From positions 434,001 through 498,000 of the forward strand of contig NZ_JXJO01000017.1 of NCBI RefSeq assembly GCF_000826655.1: a stretch of DNA of 64,000 nt, given 5' to 3'. Positions 1 through 9,567 of this stretch are shown one piece after another; within the stretch, counting starts at the first letter, position 1; each line of letters begins with the position of its first letter. The notes below the pieces were generated by a model that was given only the letters and a program-made list of their open reading frames with translations, did no database searches and was not told where the DNA came from. The DNA comes from Psychroserpens damuponensis. GTDB taxonomy: Bacteria > Bacteroidota > Bacteroidia > Flavobacteriales > Flavobacteriaceae. The position numbers and the translations under genes were made by a program.

Positions 1-924
1 ACTTGTTGTAGTGCCAATATAAACATCATCTTCAGATATCGTTGCAGAAGTAAAATCTGTATCAAAATCTGAATTTGTAGAAGCTGTTAGTATTTGATTG
101 AAATTTTCATCATAAACGTAAACATTTTCTTTTAAGGTAATTATTAAATTTGAATCTACAGATCTCACATCTTCAGGTAAAGATGGGTAGGTAAATAATG
201 AATTAAGATTATCATTTACAATGTCATAAATAACATTATTTTGATCTACAGCATACAGTTGACTACCTAATGTTTGTATAGCTATAAAACTTCCATTTAC
301 TATAGTAGTCCATTGTTGGTAATCAATTAAATTAGTATTAGTTAAATCAGCTTTCCTTATACCATTTGCATTTGTAGCCGCATAAATAAAATCATTTATT
401 ACTGTTGTTTGAGTGATCCCTATTTGGCTGCCTCCATTTCCAATAAAATAAGAGTCACCAAATTGTAATTGGTCTAAATCATAGACAGAAATACCATAAT
501 CTGTAGAAATATATAACAGTCCGTTGCTTTCGTTAAAATGATTTATTTTTTTCATTACTGGAGAAATACTTTCTTTTTCAAGAATATCTACTATGGATAA
601 AATTTCAGAATCACCATCAAAAACAATCTCAATTAACCCTGTTTCATATCCTACTATTAAAAAATCATTGTCTTCACTATATTTAATAGTTGAAATAGTT
701 TCTCCTGAAAGTCCTTGAATAGTGGTGATTTTTCCTATTTCATTAGAAAACACATCATAACTAAAAATAGCATTTTCTGAAGCTGCAAAAATTTTATCAT
801 TTCCTTTAGTGACATCTTTAACATCGAAAAATGAAAAATAGCCTTCCCAAAGTGTAGAAAAATCTTGAGAAACACCTTTAAACGATACTAAAATTAAAAG
901 GATAAATACTATTCTTTTAAACAT
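1..924 (-). CDS. porZ: PorZ-like T9SS beta-propeller protein (3' end outside window)
   Basis: The frame is open from an ATG at 924 to the window edge, giving 308 visible residues without a stop. It begins with a signal peptide (MFKRIVFILLILVSFKGVSQ) followed by repeated propeller-type strands such as WEGYFSFFDVKDV, IFAASENAIFSYD and LYISTDYGISVYDLD. The N-terminal pattern (a WxxYFSFFDVxDVT-like opening, then AAxxNAIFxYD) is what I recognise in the PorZ family, an outer-membrane or surface component of type IX secretion that in Porphyromonas acts with the attachment complex. PorZ proteins are normally about 750-800 residues, so less than half is visible. The T9SS substrate at 58874 fits an organism that uses this system. 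Alternative: another two-component-regulator-type propeller protein. Confidence 0.75.
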   Translation of the reverse strand, partial: MFKRIVFILLILVSFKGVSQDFSTLWEGYFSFFDVKDVTKGNDKIFAASENAIFSYDVFSNEIGKITTIQGLSGETISTIKYSEDNDFLIVGYETGLIEIVFDGDSEILSIVDILEKESISPVMKKINHFNESNGLLYISTDYGISVYDLDQLQFGDSYFIGNGGSQIGITQTTVINDFIYAATNANGIRKADLTNTNLIDYQQWTTIVNGSFIAIQTLGSQLYAVDQNNVIYDIVNDNLNSLFTYPSLPEDVRSVDSNLIITLKENVYVYDENFNQILTASTNSDFDTDFTSATISEDDVYIGTTTS

Positions 925-941
925 ATGAATGTTGTTTTTGA

Positions 942-949
942 CAAATATA
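942..949 (-). promoter_or_regulatory. -7 promoter box of porZ
   Basis: On the minus strand TATATTTG matches the Bacteroidota TAnnTTTG -7 element exactly. It lies 17 bases upstream of the porZ ATG, implying a very short leader. No clear -33 TTG is visible. Confidence 0.55.
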
Positions 950-995
950 TTTATATCTAACGACTTTTTAACTAATATCATATACGCGAACACAT

Positions 996-1033
996 AAAAA
1001 AAGCTTCCAAATAACATTTGAAAGCTCTTTTTT
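996..1033 (-). terminator. Terminator downstream of gdhA
   Basis: Read on the minus strand, AGCTTTCAAAT and ATTTGGAAGCT form an 11-bp stem with one G-T pair, a short loop and a following T tract. It sits between the gdhA stop and the porZ promoter. Confidence 0.75.
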
Positions 1034-1051
1034 ATAAAATTTCGGAATGCA

Positions 1052-2395
1052 TTAAACGACTCCTTGAGCAAGCATAGCATCTGCTACTTTAACAAAGCCT
1101 GCAACATTGGCACCTTTGACATAATCAACATAGCCATCTTCTCTGGTTCCATATTCTACACAAGATGCGTGAATATCATCCATTATAGTTTTAAGTTTTT
1201 CATCAACTTCTTCTCTCGTCCAGCTTAGTCTTAACGAATTCTGACTCATTTCTAATCCAGAGGTAGCAACACCTCCTGCATTAGACGCTTTTCCTGGTGA
1301 AAACAACACTTTTGCTTTCTGGAACGCTTCAATAGCTTCTGGAGTTGTAGGCATATTAGCACCTTCTGCAATAGCTATTACCTTATTATCAATTAATTGC
1401 TGAGCTTCATCTCCATTCAATTCATTTTGAGTTGCGCAAGGCAAAGCAATATCACAATTAACAGACCAAGGTCTTTCTCCTTTATGAAAAGTAGCCGAAC
1501 TATAGGTATTTAGATATTCACTAATTCTTCCTCGTTTTACATTTTTAATGTCCATAATATGTGCTAACTTATCTGCATCAATACCATCTTCATCATAAAT
1601 ATATCCTGAAGAGTCAGACATAGTTACTACTTTAGCACCTAATTGCGTTGCTTTTTCACAAGCATATTGTGCTACATTTCCTGACCCTGAAATAACAACA
1701 GTTTTGTCTTCAAATGAATCGCCATTTGTAGCTAGCATATTTTTAGCAAAATACACACATCCATAACCTGTAGCCTCAGGTCTAATTAATGAACCTCCAT
1801 AAGAAATACCTTTACCAGTTAAAATACCAGTAAATTCATTTTGTAGCCTTTTATATTGTCCAAACAAATATCCAATCTCACGTCCTCCTACTCCAATATC
1901 TCCAGCTGGAACATCAGTATTTGGGCCAATGTGTCTAAATAACTCAGACATTAATGACTGACAAAAACGCATGACTTCATTATCACTTTTACCTTTAGGA
2001 TCAAAATCAGATCCTCCTTTTCCTCCACCCATTGGCAAAGTTGTTAAGGAATTTTTAAACACTTGTTCAAACCCTAAAAATTTAAGAATACTTAAATTTA
2101 CAGATGGATGAAAACGCATTCCTCCTTTATAAGGTCCAATTGCTGAGTTAAACTCAACTCTAAATGCTCTATTAACCTGAGTATTTCCCTGATCATCAAT
2201 CCAAGGCACTCTAAATATTATGGTGCGTTCTGGCTCAACCATTCTCTCTAAGAGCATTTTTCCTTGATATTTAGGATTGTCCTCAATAAAAGGAATAACT
2301 GTTTCTGCAACTTCGTGTACAGCTTGTAAAAATTCAGTTTCATGACTGTTTTTGTCTTTTACAAGTTTCAAAAAAGCGTCAATTTTTTCTTTCAT
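1052..2395 (-). CDS. gdhA: NADP-type glutamate dehydrogenase (hexameric, GdhA)
   Basis: This 447-residue protein has the usual length of bacterial hexameric glutamate dehydrogenases, which interconvert 2-oxoglutarate plus ammonium and glutamate in the cytosol. The substrate-binding segment (GPYKGGMRFHPSVN, residues 87-100) and the catalytic lysine region LPMGGGKGGSDFDPKGKS (K126) are intact, and the Rossmann motif GSGNVAQ is at 237-243. S and T residues around the nucleotide-binding segment suggest NADP use, which is an inference. The gene is transcribed alone: it has its own TATCTTTG promoter box and its own terminator, and it diverges from the gene at 2620. The ATG start gives the expected N-terminus. 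Confidence 0.97.
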   Translation of the reverse strand: MKEKIDAFLKLVKDKNSHETEFLQAVHEVAETVIPFIEDNPKYQGKMLLERMVEPERTIIFRVPWIDDQGNTQVNRAFRVEFNSAIGPYKGGMRFHPSVNLSILKFLGFEQVFKNSLTTLPMGGGKGGSDFDPKGKSDNEVMRFCQSLMSELFRHIGPNTDVPAGDIGVGGREIGYLFGQYKRLQNEFTGILTGKGISYGGSLIRPEATGYGCVYFAKNMLATNGDSFEDKTVVISGSGNVAQYACEKATQLGAKVVTMSDSSGYIYDEDGIDADKLAHIMDIKNVKRGRISEYLNTYSSATFHKGERPWSVNCDIALPCATQNELNGDEAQQLIDNKVIAIAEGANMPTTPEAIEAFQKAKVLFSPGKASNAGGVATSGLEMSQNSLRLSWTREEVDEKLKTIMDDIHASCVEYGTREDGYVDYVKGANVAGFVKVADAMLAQGVV

Positions 2396-2434
2396 CTATT
2401 ATAGTATTAATAATCAATGTTAATTTTTGTTACA

Positions 2435-2442
2435 CAAAGATA
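2435..2442 (-). promoter_or_regulatory. -7 promoter box of gdhA
   Basis: TATCTTTG on the minus strand fits TAnnTTTG and lies 39 bases upstream of the gdhA ATG. No good -33 element is seen. Confidence 0.55.
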
Positions 2443-2555
2443 CATTATCTTTAAAATGTACGTACATATTTTTTTATATTCTCAATGAAAAGTTAATATA
2501 GTGTTAATTTTATAAAGTACTGTTTTTCCTATAATTTTACAATTCGTTTAATCAC

Positions 2556-2585
2556 TTGGTAGTTAAACTACTTTTTATATATTTG
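2556..2585 (+). promoter_or_regulatory. Promoter of the 2620 gene (TTG-N19-TATATTTG)
   Basis: TTG at 2556-2558, a 19-base spacer and TATATTTG at 2578-2585 match the Bacteroidota housekeeping promoter in both sequence and spacing. The ATG follows 34 bases later. Confidence 0.7.
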
Positions 2586-2619
2586 TTAACGTATTAAGTC
2601 CCTCAATAACATAATACCT

Positions 2620-3438
2620 ATGAAGCTTAATTTTAAACAATTAACATTTATATTCGTTTTTATACTAGGTATAAACGAGTGTTATTCTCAACTTGGGTTT
2701 TCTCACGAAATTGGCGTAATTGCTGGTCCAGTTGCTTTTCAATCTGACTTTGGTGAACGAAGAAACTTTGAAACAAATTCTGGAAACACTGGTATAGGTA
2801 TTGGTATTGTACATTATATAAACTTTGCTTACAGAGCAGATTGTAACTGTTATTCTACAGACACCTTTTTTAACGATCATTTTAAATTACGTAACGAAAT
2901 TTCTTGGAACAAAACTAAACTCAATCACTTTGGCACTTGGGTGGACGATTCTAGAACAAGCGAAAACGCACAACGTTTAAGAAGTCATTCTGGTACTGCA
3001 CAAAATTTAGATATAGGAACTCAAATAGAATTTTTCCCTAAAAGTATTAGGGAATTTCAGGGCTTTGGATATTCATTTGCACCGTTTATAAGTCTTGGTG
3101 TTCATTTAACTTCTTCTAATCCTAAAGTAGAAACCAACTATAATGGATCTACTAATATAAACGATTCTAATAACTTTTTTCAACCATGGGTTGATGCAGC
3201 AAATCCTAATGTAAATGAAGATCCGTTTTTATTTAACGGAAATGAAACCACATGGTCTGTTGTTGGGAGTGTAGGAACGCGCTACAAATTGACAGTGCTT
3301 TCAGATTTAATGATTGATTTGAGGTGGCAATATTTTTTCAATGATAAAGTAGATGGTTTAGATCATAATTTAAGTTCTAACAAAGCTAACGATTGGCTAG
3401 TTTGGTTAAACTTTGGTTATATTTATTACTTAGATTAA
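2620..3438 (+). CDS. Secreted outer-membrane-like conserved protein (THC0290_0291 type)
   Basis: The 272-residue product starts with a signal peptide ending near INECYSQ, followed by alternating hydrophobic and polar segments rich in G, N and aromatics. It ends in a terminal aromatic strand (WLVWLNFGYIYYLD), which is typical of small outer-membrane beta-barrels. The opening LGFSHEIGVIAGPVAFQSDFG resembles the flavobacterial THC0290_0291 family. That assignment comes from memory of the family and is tentative, and no function is known. A pair of cysteines (ADCNCYS) follows the second strand. It is monocistronic, with its own promoter and a shared bidirectional terminator. Confidence 0.8.
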   Translation: MKLNFKQLTFIFVFILGINECYSQLGFSHEIGVIAGPVAFQSDFGERRNFETNSGNTGIGIGIVHYINFAYRADCNCYSTDTFFNDHFKLRNEISWNKTKLNHFGTWVDDSRTSENAQRLRSHSGTAQNLDIGTQIEFFPKSIREFQGFGYSFAPFISLGVHLTSSNPKVETNYNGSTNINDSNNFFQPWVDAANPNVNEDPFLFNGNETTWSVVGSVGTRYKLTVLSDLMIDLRWQYFFNDKVDGLDHNLSSNKANDWLVWLNFGYIYYLD

Positions 3439-3451
3439 TACCAATTCTCAT

Positions 3452-3489
3452 AAAAAAAAGACCAAACTAGCGTTTGGTCTTTTTTTTAT
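3452..3489. terminator. Bidirectional terminator between converging genes
   Basis: AAAAAAGACCAAAC, loop TAGC, then GTTTGGTCTTTTTT forms a strong hairpin with T tracts on both strands. It serves the rightward gene ending at 3438 and the leftward gene ending at 3508. Confidence 0.9.
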
Positions 3490-3507
3490 TTTTGATGCTA
3501 CGTAATA

Positions 3508-4647
3508 CTATCCAATAGCTTGTTTTAAATCATTAATTAAATCTGCTTCATCTTCTATACCTACACTCAATCTAATTAAAGAGTCTACAACACCAGTTTT
3601 TTCTCTTTCTTCTTTGGGTATACTAGCATGTGTCATGCTTGCAGGATGTCCAGCCAATGACTCCACACCTCCTAAGGATTCAGCAAGAGTGAATACCTTA
3701 AGCTGTTCAACAATTTTAATAGCTTCTTCATAATTATTGCCTTTAGTTGTAAAAGATACCATGCCACCAAAATCCCTCATTTGTGCTTTAGCAATATTAT
3801 GATTTGGATGACTTTCAAATCCTGGCCAATACACGTTTTCAATTTTTGGGTGACTTGCCAAATACGATGCAACTATTTTTCCGTTTTCGCAATGACGTTG
3901 CATTCTTACATGTAAGGTTTTAATACCTCTTAATGCTAAAAAACTATCCTGAGGTCCACAAACCGCTCCACTTGCATTTTGTATAAAATACAATTTATCA
4001 GCCAGTGCTTTCTCCTTAACAATTAAAGCTCCCATCACTAAATCACTATGTCCTCCTAAATACTTTGTCACAGAGTGCATAACAATATCTGCACCCAAAT
4101 CTAAAGGCTGTTGAAGGTAAGGTGTTGCAAACGTATTATCAACTGCTAGCAGAATATTATGCTCATTGGCTATTTTGGCCGTAGTTTTAATATCTATAAT
4201 ATTCATCATTGGGTTAGTAGGAGTTTCAACCCAAATTAACTTCGTTTTGTTAGTAATATAGTTTTCTATGTTTGAAGCATTTGCCATACCTATAAAATTA
4301 AACTTGATCCCAAATTTTTCAAAAATACTAGTGAACAATCGGTAGGTTCCTCCATATAAATCATTTGTAGAAATCACTTCATCTCCAGGTTCTAGCAGTT
4401 TAATCACAGCATCAATAGCAGCCAACCCTGAACCAAAAGCTAAACCAAAATGTCCATTTTCTATACTGGCAAGAGCATTTTCTAATGCTGTTCTCGTAGG
4501 GTTAGCGCTTCTAGAATATTCATAACCATTGTGTCCGCCAGGAGTAGTTTGAGCATAGGTTGATGTTTGATAAATTGGAGGCATTACACTACCATAAGCA
4601 GCATCTGGTTTTTGACCACCATGTATTGTTTTTGTATTGAATTTCAT
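3508..4647 (-). CDS. Cystathionine gamma-synthase/lyase family PLP enzyme
   Basis: The 379-residue product belongs to the Cys/Met-metabolism PLP enzymes. The Schiff-base lysine is K195 in HSVTKYLGGHSD, with the PLP-phosphate region YSRSANPTR (residues 44-52) and the C-terminal LAESLGGVESLAGHPASMTH signature. Members act as cystathionine gamma-synthase (methionine synthesis) or gamma-lyase (cysteine production), and sequence alone does not settle which. A reading frame opens further upstream at 4728, but the family-typical N-terminus MKFNTKTIHGG starts at the ATG at 4647. The upstream extension has no family similarity. Confidence 0.93.
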   Translation of the reverse strand: MKFNTKTIHGGQKPDAAYGSVMPPIYQTSTYAQTTPGGHNGYEYSRSANPTRTALENALASIENGHFGLAFGSGLAAIDAVIKLLEPGDEVISTNDLYGGTYRLFTSIFEKFGIKFNFIGMANASNIENYITNKTKLIWVETPTNPMMNIIDIKTTAKIANEHNILLAVDNTFATPYLQQPLDLGADIVMHSVTKYLGGHSDLVMGALIVKEKALADKLYFIQNASGAVCGPQDSFLALRGIKTLHVRMQRHCENGKIVASYLASHPKIENVYWPGFESHPNHNIAKAQMRDFGGMVSFTTKGNNYEEAIKIVEQLKVFTLAESLGGVESLAGHPASMTHASIPKEEREKTGVVDSLIRLSVGIEDEADLINDLKQAIG

Positions 4648-4801
4648 GAGCTTTTTGTTATTTTTTTTCTGAAATATCCCAGACTCAAACCTCATCTTTA
4701 AAATGGAAACTGTTAAGGTTTTACACAAATTTAAGGTTTAATGGCGTGTATTCAAATCTTAGTAATACCTTTATCTCATGTTTAACAAAATCCCTTAAAT
4801 T

Positions 4802-5524
4802 TTGAAAAAAGCAAGTCTTTTATTATTCACCTTACTCCTATTAATATCTTGTACAAAGGAGGTTAAAGTTGATTTTTCCGAAGAAATAATAGAAACGTCT
4901 GAAGGTGCAGACATAGCATTTAATTTCCCTAAAGCTACAGGTACAGCCGAGGTGACCAAACGTATTAACCAAACTCTTGAAAACCATATCGTAAAACAAA
5001 TTAACGTCTCAGAAAGTGAGACTTTTGATGGCAATTTATATGATGCTGTAGCTCAATTTAACCACGAATATCAACGTTTTAAAAATAATTTCCCTGAGGC
5101 TGCACAGCCGTGGGAAGCTTTTATAGATGGCGAAATAACGTATCGTTCTCCTGAAATTATTAGTATTGCCATAACATCATATTTAGATACAGGTGGAGCG
5201 CATGGTAATTCTAGTGTTCGATTTTTTAATTTCAATCCGCAAACTGGAGAACAATTGCTCACAAATGACCTCTTGGCAAATACAAAAGGAATTTCTGAAG
5301 TGATAAAAGAAAAACTAATCACAGCAATTAAAGCTGAACCAAATAGCACCACAATGGAAGATGTGTTCTTTGGAAAAGATTTCCAGCTTCCTGAAACTTT
5401 AGGCTACAGCGATGAAGGGCTTATTATATTATATAACCCTTATGAAATTGCATCGTATTCTCAAGGTATTGTTGAGTTTACAATCCCTTATGAAGCTGTT
5501 ACTTCATTTTTAAAAATTAACTAG
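4802..5524 (+). CDS. DUF3298/DUF4163 lipoprotein (RsiV-like fold)
   Basis: The 240-residue protein begins with a lipoprotein signal ([16 protein letters not shown], cysteine in the lipobox). The central [22 protein letters not shown] is the hallmark of the DUF3298 domain, which with the preceding DUF4163 region is also found in RsiV and PdaC. The start codon is TTG: the only nearby upstream ATG (4778) runs into a stop after six codons. Role is unknown, but a periplasmic binding function (RsiV binds lysozyme) is plausible. The 3' end overlaps the converging antiporter gene by 4 bases and no terminator separates them. Confidence 0.85.
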   Translation: MKKASLLLFTLLLLISCTKEVKVDFSEEIIETSEGADIAFNFPKATGTAEVTKRINQTLENHIVKQINVSESETFDGNLYDAVAQFNHEYQRFKNNFPEAAQPWEAFIDGEITYRSPEIISIAITSYLDTGGAHGNSSVRFFNFNPQTGEQLLTNDLLANTKGISEVIKEKLITAIKAEPNSTTMEDVFFGKDFQLPETLGYSDEGLIILYNPYEIASYSQGIVEFTIPYEAVTSFLKIN

Positions 5525-6768
5525 TCTGAATCTTTAGATAACTTTTTAATAATAGGTCCAACTGTTAACCCTTGCCCTATTATTGAAAATACGACGATCA
5601 CATAGGTAATCACTAAAAATAATTCGCGATGCATTTCGGTAGTTAAACTTAGAGCGAGTGCAATAGATATACCTCCTCTTAATCCTCCCCAAGTCATAAT
5701 TAAATTGGTATGCTTTACAAATTCTAGTTTTTTATCGAAGAATTTTATAGGTAACCACAACGATACATAACGGCTTAACAACACTAACGGAATAGCTATA
5801 ATACCAGCTAAAATATACGTTGTATGAAAGGTTAACACTAGCATTTCCATACCTATCATTACAAAAAGCACGGTATTAAGTAATACATCTACAAGTTCCC
5901 AAAACTTGTCTACATACACTTCGGTAACATTAGACATAGAGTTTTTTCTAACGGTATCATTACCAACAATTAATCCTGCTGTAACCATGGCTAAAGGCGC
6001 AGATAAATGCCATTGATGTGCCAACAAGCTTCCTCCCATAACCGTTGCTATGGTTATTATAACTTCAACTTCATAATCATCAATAGATTTTAATAGTTTA
6101 TATGTGATATACCCTAAAATAAGGCCTAATGCAATACCTCCTAATACTTCTTGGCCAAACAATTTTGCGATTTCACCTAACTCGATAGCTGCATCTGGTT
6201 TCGCTGCAATTGCAAAAATAGTTAAGAACACTACCACACCAACTCCATCATTAAATAGAGACTCTCCAACAATTTTAGTTTCTAGTTTTTTAGGCGCTCC
6301 AGCTTTTTTCAAAATGCCCAACACTGCAATAGGATCTGTAGGAGAAATTAATGCACCAAATAATAAACAGTAAATAAAGGCAACGTCTAGACCTAACAAT
6401 TGTAAAAGATAAAAGGTTAATATACCAACCAAAAATGTAGAAACGAGAACACCCAAGGTTGCAAACACTAAAACTGGCCAACGTTGGATTTTAAGCTGAT
6501 TAAAATTAGTATGTAAAGCACCTGCAAACAGCAAAAAACTTAACATAATATCTAGAAGTACCGTTTTAAAATCTATTTGAGAAATAAGCTCTTTTTCACT
6601 TTGCAAAAGTGTATCATCAAATTGACCAATAGCCACCACAACCATCGTAAAAACAATGGTAATAAGCATCAAACCAATAGTAATTGGTAATTTTAAATAT
6701 TTTACATTGATATAACCAAAAAGCGCAGACAGTACAATTAATACAGATGCAATTTCATAATAACCCAT
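5521..6768 (-). CDS. CPA1-family Na+/H+ (cation:proton) antiporter
   Basis: The 415-residue inner-membrane protein has about 12 predicted helices. The CPA1 ion-binding motifs are visible: [16 protein letters not shown] and, further on, [14 protein letters not shown], which carries the ND pair of NhaP-type antiporters. A third conserved block, [14 protein letters not shown], holds the conserved arginine. It exchanges Na+ or K+ for protons. There is no C-terminal regulatory domain, so this is a short NhaP form. It is transcribed alone, tail to tail with the lipoprotein gene. Confidence 0.93.
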   Translation of the reverse strand: MGYYEIASVLIVLSALFGYINVKYLKLPITIGLMLITIVFTMVVVAIGQFDDTLLQSEKELISQIDFKTVLLDIMLSFLLFAGALHTNFNQLKIQRWPVLVFATLGVLVSTFLVGILTFYLLQLLGLDVAFIYCLLFGALISPTDPIAVLGILKKAGAPKKLETKIVGESLFNDGVGVVVFLTIFAIAAKPDAAIELGEIAKLFGQEVLGGIALGLILGYITYKLLKSIDDYEVEVIITIATVMGGSLLAHQWHLSAPLAMVTAGLIVGNDTVRKNSMSNVTEVYVDKFWELVDVLLNTVLFVMIGMEMLVLTFHTTYILAGIIAIPLVLLSRYVSLWLPIKFFDKKLEFVKHTNLIMTWGGLRGGISIALALSLTTEMHRELFLVITYVIVVFSIIGQGLTVGPIIKKLSKDSD

Positions 6769-6869
6769 AGGTGTTTAAATTTTAGATAAAAGTAACTATT
6801 TTTCTTCTTAAATCCGTTTACTTTGCATTACGTAAATTAAAATCTGACCTCACAAATAGTTAAACCATA

Positions 6870-7229
6870 ATGAAAAAAATATACTTTCTAAAAACATGTA
6901 GTACTTGTGCAAGAATTATTAAATCATTGGATTTACCTAGTGATGTTATATTTCAAGATATTAAGACCGAAGAAATAACCGTTAAGCAACTCGAAGAACT
7001 TGCAGAAATGGCCGGAAGCTACGAAGCTTTATTTAGCAAAAGAGCAAAACTTTATAAAGAAATGGGTCTCAAAGACCAGAACTTAACCGATGACGAATTT
7101 AAACACTACATCCTCGAGCATTATACCTTTTTAAAACGACCAGTGATCGTTTATAACAATGCAATTTTTATAGGCAATAGTGCTAAAACTGTAGAAGCTG
7201 CTAAAACTTTTATTCACGATAATGAATAG
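6870..7229 (+). CDS. ArsC/Spx-family thioredoxin-fold protein
   Basis: The 119-residue protein has the ArsC-like thioredoxin fold. It starts IYFLKTCSTCARI with a CxxC pair at about residues 10-13, and the family's cis-Pro region is LKRPVIVYNN. ArsC-like enzymes reduce arsenate with glutaredoxin, and Spx-like relatives control transcription. No ars genes are nearby, so arsenate reduction is uncertain. The stop overlaps the next gene by 8 bases, so the pair is cotranscribed. Confidence 0.85.
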   Translation: MKKIYFLKTCSTCARIIKSLDLPSDVIFQDIKTEEITVKQLEELAEMAGSYEALFSKRAKLYKEMGLKDQNLTDDEFKHYILEHYTFLKRPVIVYNNAIFIGNSAKTVEAAKTFIHDNE

Positions 7230-8115
7230 TAGAAAATTTGCAATATTCGCTGTGTTCACGGTGCAATTACTGTATGGATTAAACTATACAATTGCCAAAT
7301 TTGTAATTAATGAAGGGTTTGTTAAATCTTTTGGATTTAGCCTTTTACGCGTAACAGGTGCTGCTATTCTATTTTGGGTGTTAAGCCTCTTTTTGAAAAA
7401 AGAAAAAATTGACCGTAAAGACTATTTTACATTTTTTTTAGGTGCCATTTTTGGAGTGGGTATAAATATGCTTTTATTTTTAAAAGGATTAGAGCTCACC
7501 TCTCCAATTCATGCTTCGGTTATCATGACCACAACACCTATCATCATTCTTATTTTGTCCTCTATCTTCCTTTCAGAAAAAGTCACCAAACTTAAAATTC
7601 TAGGTGTTTTTTTAGGTTTTTGTGGTGGAATTTTATTAACTGTTTTAGGCAAATCTACAAGAACAGGCGACAATGTACTTCTTGGTAATACCTTTATCTT
7701 TTTAAATTGTATTTCTTACGGTATTTACATCATAATTATCAAAAAACTTACCGCTAAATATCATCCATTTACATTTATAAAATGGCTGTTTTTATTTGGT
7801 ATAATTTTAATATTACCATTTGGATATACCGAAGTAGCCGAAATTGAATGGCATACCTTTACACCATACATATGGTTTTCTATCATATTTGTAATCGTTG
7901 GTGCCACATTTGGAACTTACGCTTTAAACCCATTGGCATTAAAATCACTCAAAGCCTCAACAGTAGGCGTTTTTATTTATTTACAACCCGTAATTGCAGG
8001 TGTTTTTGCCATATTAATGGGAATTGATAACGTTAGTCCCGTAAAAGTTATAGCAATGGCCTTGATTTTTGCAGGTGTTTATTTGGTATCAAAAAAACCT
8101 AAAGCAACCACTTAA
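7222..8115 (+). CDS. DMT-family (EamA) membrane transporter
   Basis: The 297-residue product has ten hydrophobic helices arranged as two EamA repeats of about 140 residues, each with the loop pattern (for example SPIHASVIMTTTPIIILILSSIFLSEKV and LKASTVGVFIYLQPVIAGVFAILMG). These proteins export metabolites, often amino acids, and the substrate cannot be read from sequence. It is translationally coupled to the ArsC-like gene and overlaps the converging thioesterase gene by 4 bases. Confidence 0.9.
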   Translation: MNSRKFAIFAVFTVQLLYGLNYTIAKFVINEGFVKSFGFSLLRVTGAAILFWVLSLFLKKEKIDRKDYFTFFLGAIFGVGINMLLFLKGLELTSPIHASVIMTTTPIIILILSSIFLSEKVTKLKILGVFLGFCGGILLTVLGKSTRTGDNVLLGNTFIFLNCISYGIYIIIIKKLTAKYHPFTFIKWLFLFGIILILPFGYTEVAEIEWHTFTPYIWFSIIFVIVGATFGTYALNPLALKSLKASTVGVFIYLQPVIAGVFAILMGIDNVSPVKVIAMALIFAGVYLVSKKPKATT

Positions 8116-8588
8116 ACTAAATCTTGTGGTTTTTTACCAGACAATCTCGTGTCCTCTTTAGTCAGTACTTTAAACTTTGATGACTGCGGAAATTTTAAAA
8201 CTAGACTCACTAGCTGCTCAGGCAAACTAGTTAAACTTCGGGTCTTTAAATCTATCCAAGCACCAGAAATATCACAAGTTGCCAGATGCTTTCCTTTTTG
8301 ATTATAAAAGTTATGTTCAAATTTAAAAAACATACCATCATCACTTAATCCCGAAACAGTAAGTGTTACCGTTAAAGTTTGCCCTAAAAAAGACTCCTTA
8401 AAATAATGAATTTGTTCTGAAAACACAACAGGACCAATCCCATAATCTATGAGCTGCTTCATAGAAAATCCATTCTCATTTAAAAACCCTACTCGCGTAT
8501 GGCTCATAAAATTTAAATAAGCCGAATTAGCCAAATGACCATTAGCATCAACATCACTCCATCTAATTTCAAAATCTTTTTTGTACAT
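8112..8588 (-). CDS. Hotdog-fold acyl-CoA/acyl-ACP thioesterase
   Basis: The 158-residue 4HBT-family protein carries the catalytic-helix signature RWSDVDANGHLANSAYLNFMSHTR (aspartate at about residue 14, GHxxN) found in YbgC-like and FatA-like thioesterases. The likely reaction is hydrolysis of acyl-CoA or acyl-ACP thioesters in the cytosol. The length matches single-domain hotdog enzymes. The gene stands alone on this strand. Confidence 0.87.
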   Translation of the reverse strand: MYKKDFEIRWSDVDANGHLANSAYLNFMSHTRVGFLNENGFSMKQLIDYGIGPVVFSEQIHYFKESFLGQTLTVTLTVSGLSDDGMFFKFEHNFYNQKGKHLATCDISGAWIDLKTRSLTSLPEQLVSLVLKFPQSSKFKVLTKEDTRLSGKKPQDLV

Positions 8589-8665
8589 ATTTTCGTATTT
8601 AAGACTGTAAAGTTATTGTTTTTTATAAACCCAAACGATGCGCTTAATAACTTTATGAAATTAGT

Positions 8666-8673
8666 TACCTTTG
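8666..8673 (+). promoter_or_regulatory. -7 promoter box of yicC-gmk-nadD
   Basis: TACCTTTG matches TAnnTTTG and lies 20 bases before the ATG at 8694. The short distance supports the ATG rather than the in-frame TTG at 8688 as start. Confidence 0.6.
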
Positions 8674-8693
8674 CACAACTTTAAAAATTGTTC

Positions 8694-9551
8694 ATGATAC
8701 AATCAATGACAGGATATGGAAAGACTGTGATACAGCTTCCAACGAAAAAAATATCTATTGAAATAAAATCCCTTAACAGTAAAAACTTAGATCTTAATAC
8801 ACGCATGCCATCTATGTATCGTGAAAAAGAATTAAGTGTTAGAAAACTAATTGCATCAAAATTGATAAGAGGTAAAGTAGATTTTTCACTTTATATGGAA
8901 ATCACTGGAGAAGAAACCTCAACGCAAATCAACACAACAGTAGTTAAGCAATACATAAAACAACTAAAAGACGTTGTTGATGGAGATGATACCGAAATGT
9001 TAAAAATGGCAGTGCGCATGCCAGACGCTTTAACTACCGAGCGTGAAGAGATTGATGAGAATGAATGGAAAGACATTGCCAAAGTTATAGATAGTAGCTT
9101 AGAAAAAATTGAACAATATAGATTGGATGAAGGTCAAACACTAGAAGCCGATTTTGTAAATCGTGTTAACAGTATCTCTAACCTATTAGAAGATGTTATT
9201 GCTATGGATCCAGATCGTATTGATGGTGTGCGAGAGCGATTAACTAAGGGTATTGCAGACATCAAAGAAAAAGTTGACGAAAATCGTTTTGAACAAGAAC
9301 TTGTATATTATATCGAAAAATTTGATATCACAGAAGAGAAAGTACGATTAAAAAATCATTTAGACTATTTTCAAAAAGCATTAAAAAGTGAGGATTCTAA
9401 TGGTAAAAAACTCGGATTTATTTCTCAAGAAATGGGACGAGAAATTAACACTATAGGTTCAAAATCTAACTATGCACCAATGCAAAAATTGGTAGTTCAA
9501 ATGAAAGATGAACTAGAAAAAATAAAAGAACAATTATTAAACGTATTGTAA
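8694..9551 (+). CDS. yicC: YicC-family endoribonuclease
   Basis: The 285-residue protein begins MIQSMTGYGK, the invariant start of YicC-family proteins, which is why the ATG at 8694 is chosen over an in-frame TTG two codons upstream. The C-terminal DUF1732 block (KLGFISQEMGREINTIGSKSN) is intact. E. coli YicC is an endoribonuclease implicated in turnover of the small RNA RyhB. It is the first gene of a yicC-gmk-nadD operon, 16 bases from gmk, an arrangement common in Bacteroidota. Confidence 0.95.
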   Translation: MIQSMTGYGKTVIQLPTKKISIEIKSLNSKNLDLNTRMPSMYREKELSVRKLIASKLIRGKVDFSLYMEITGEETSTQINTTVVKQYIKQLKDVVDGDDTEMLKMAVRMPDALTTEREEIDENEWKDIAKVIDSSLEKIEQYRLDEGQTLEADFVNRVNSISNLLEDVIAMDPDRIDGVRERLTKGIADIKEKVDENRFEQELVYYIEKFDITEEKVRLKNHLDYFQKALKSEDSNGKKLGFISQEMGREINTIGSKSNYAPMQKLVVQMKDELEKIKEQLLNVL

Positions 9552-9567
9552 TTATCAAACTAAGCTT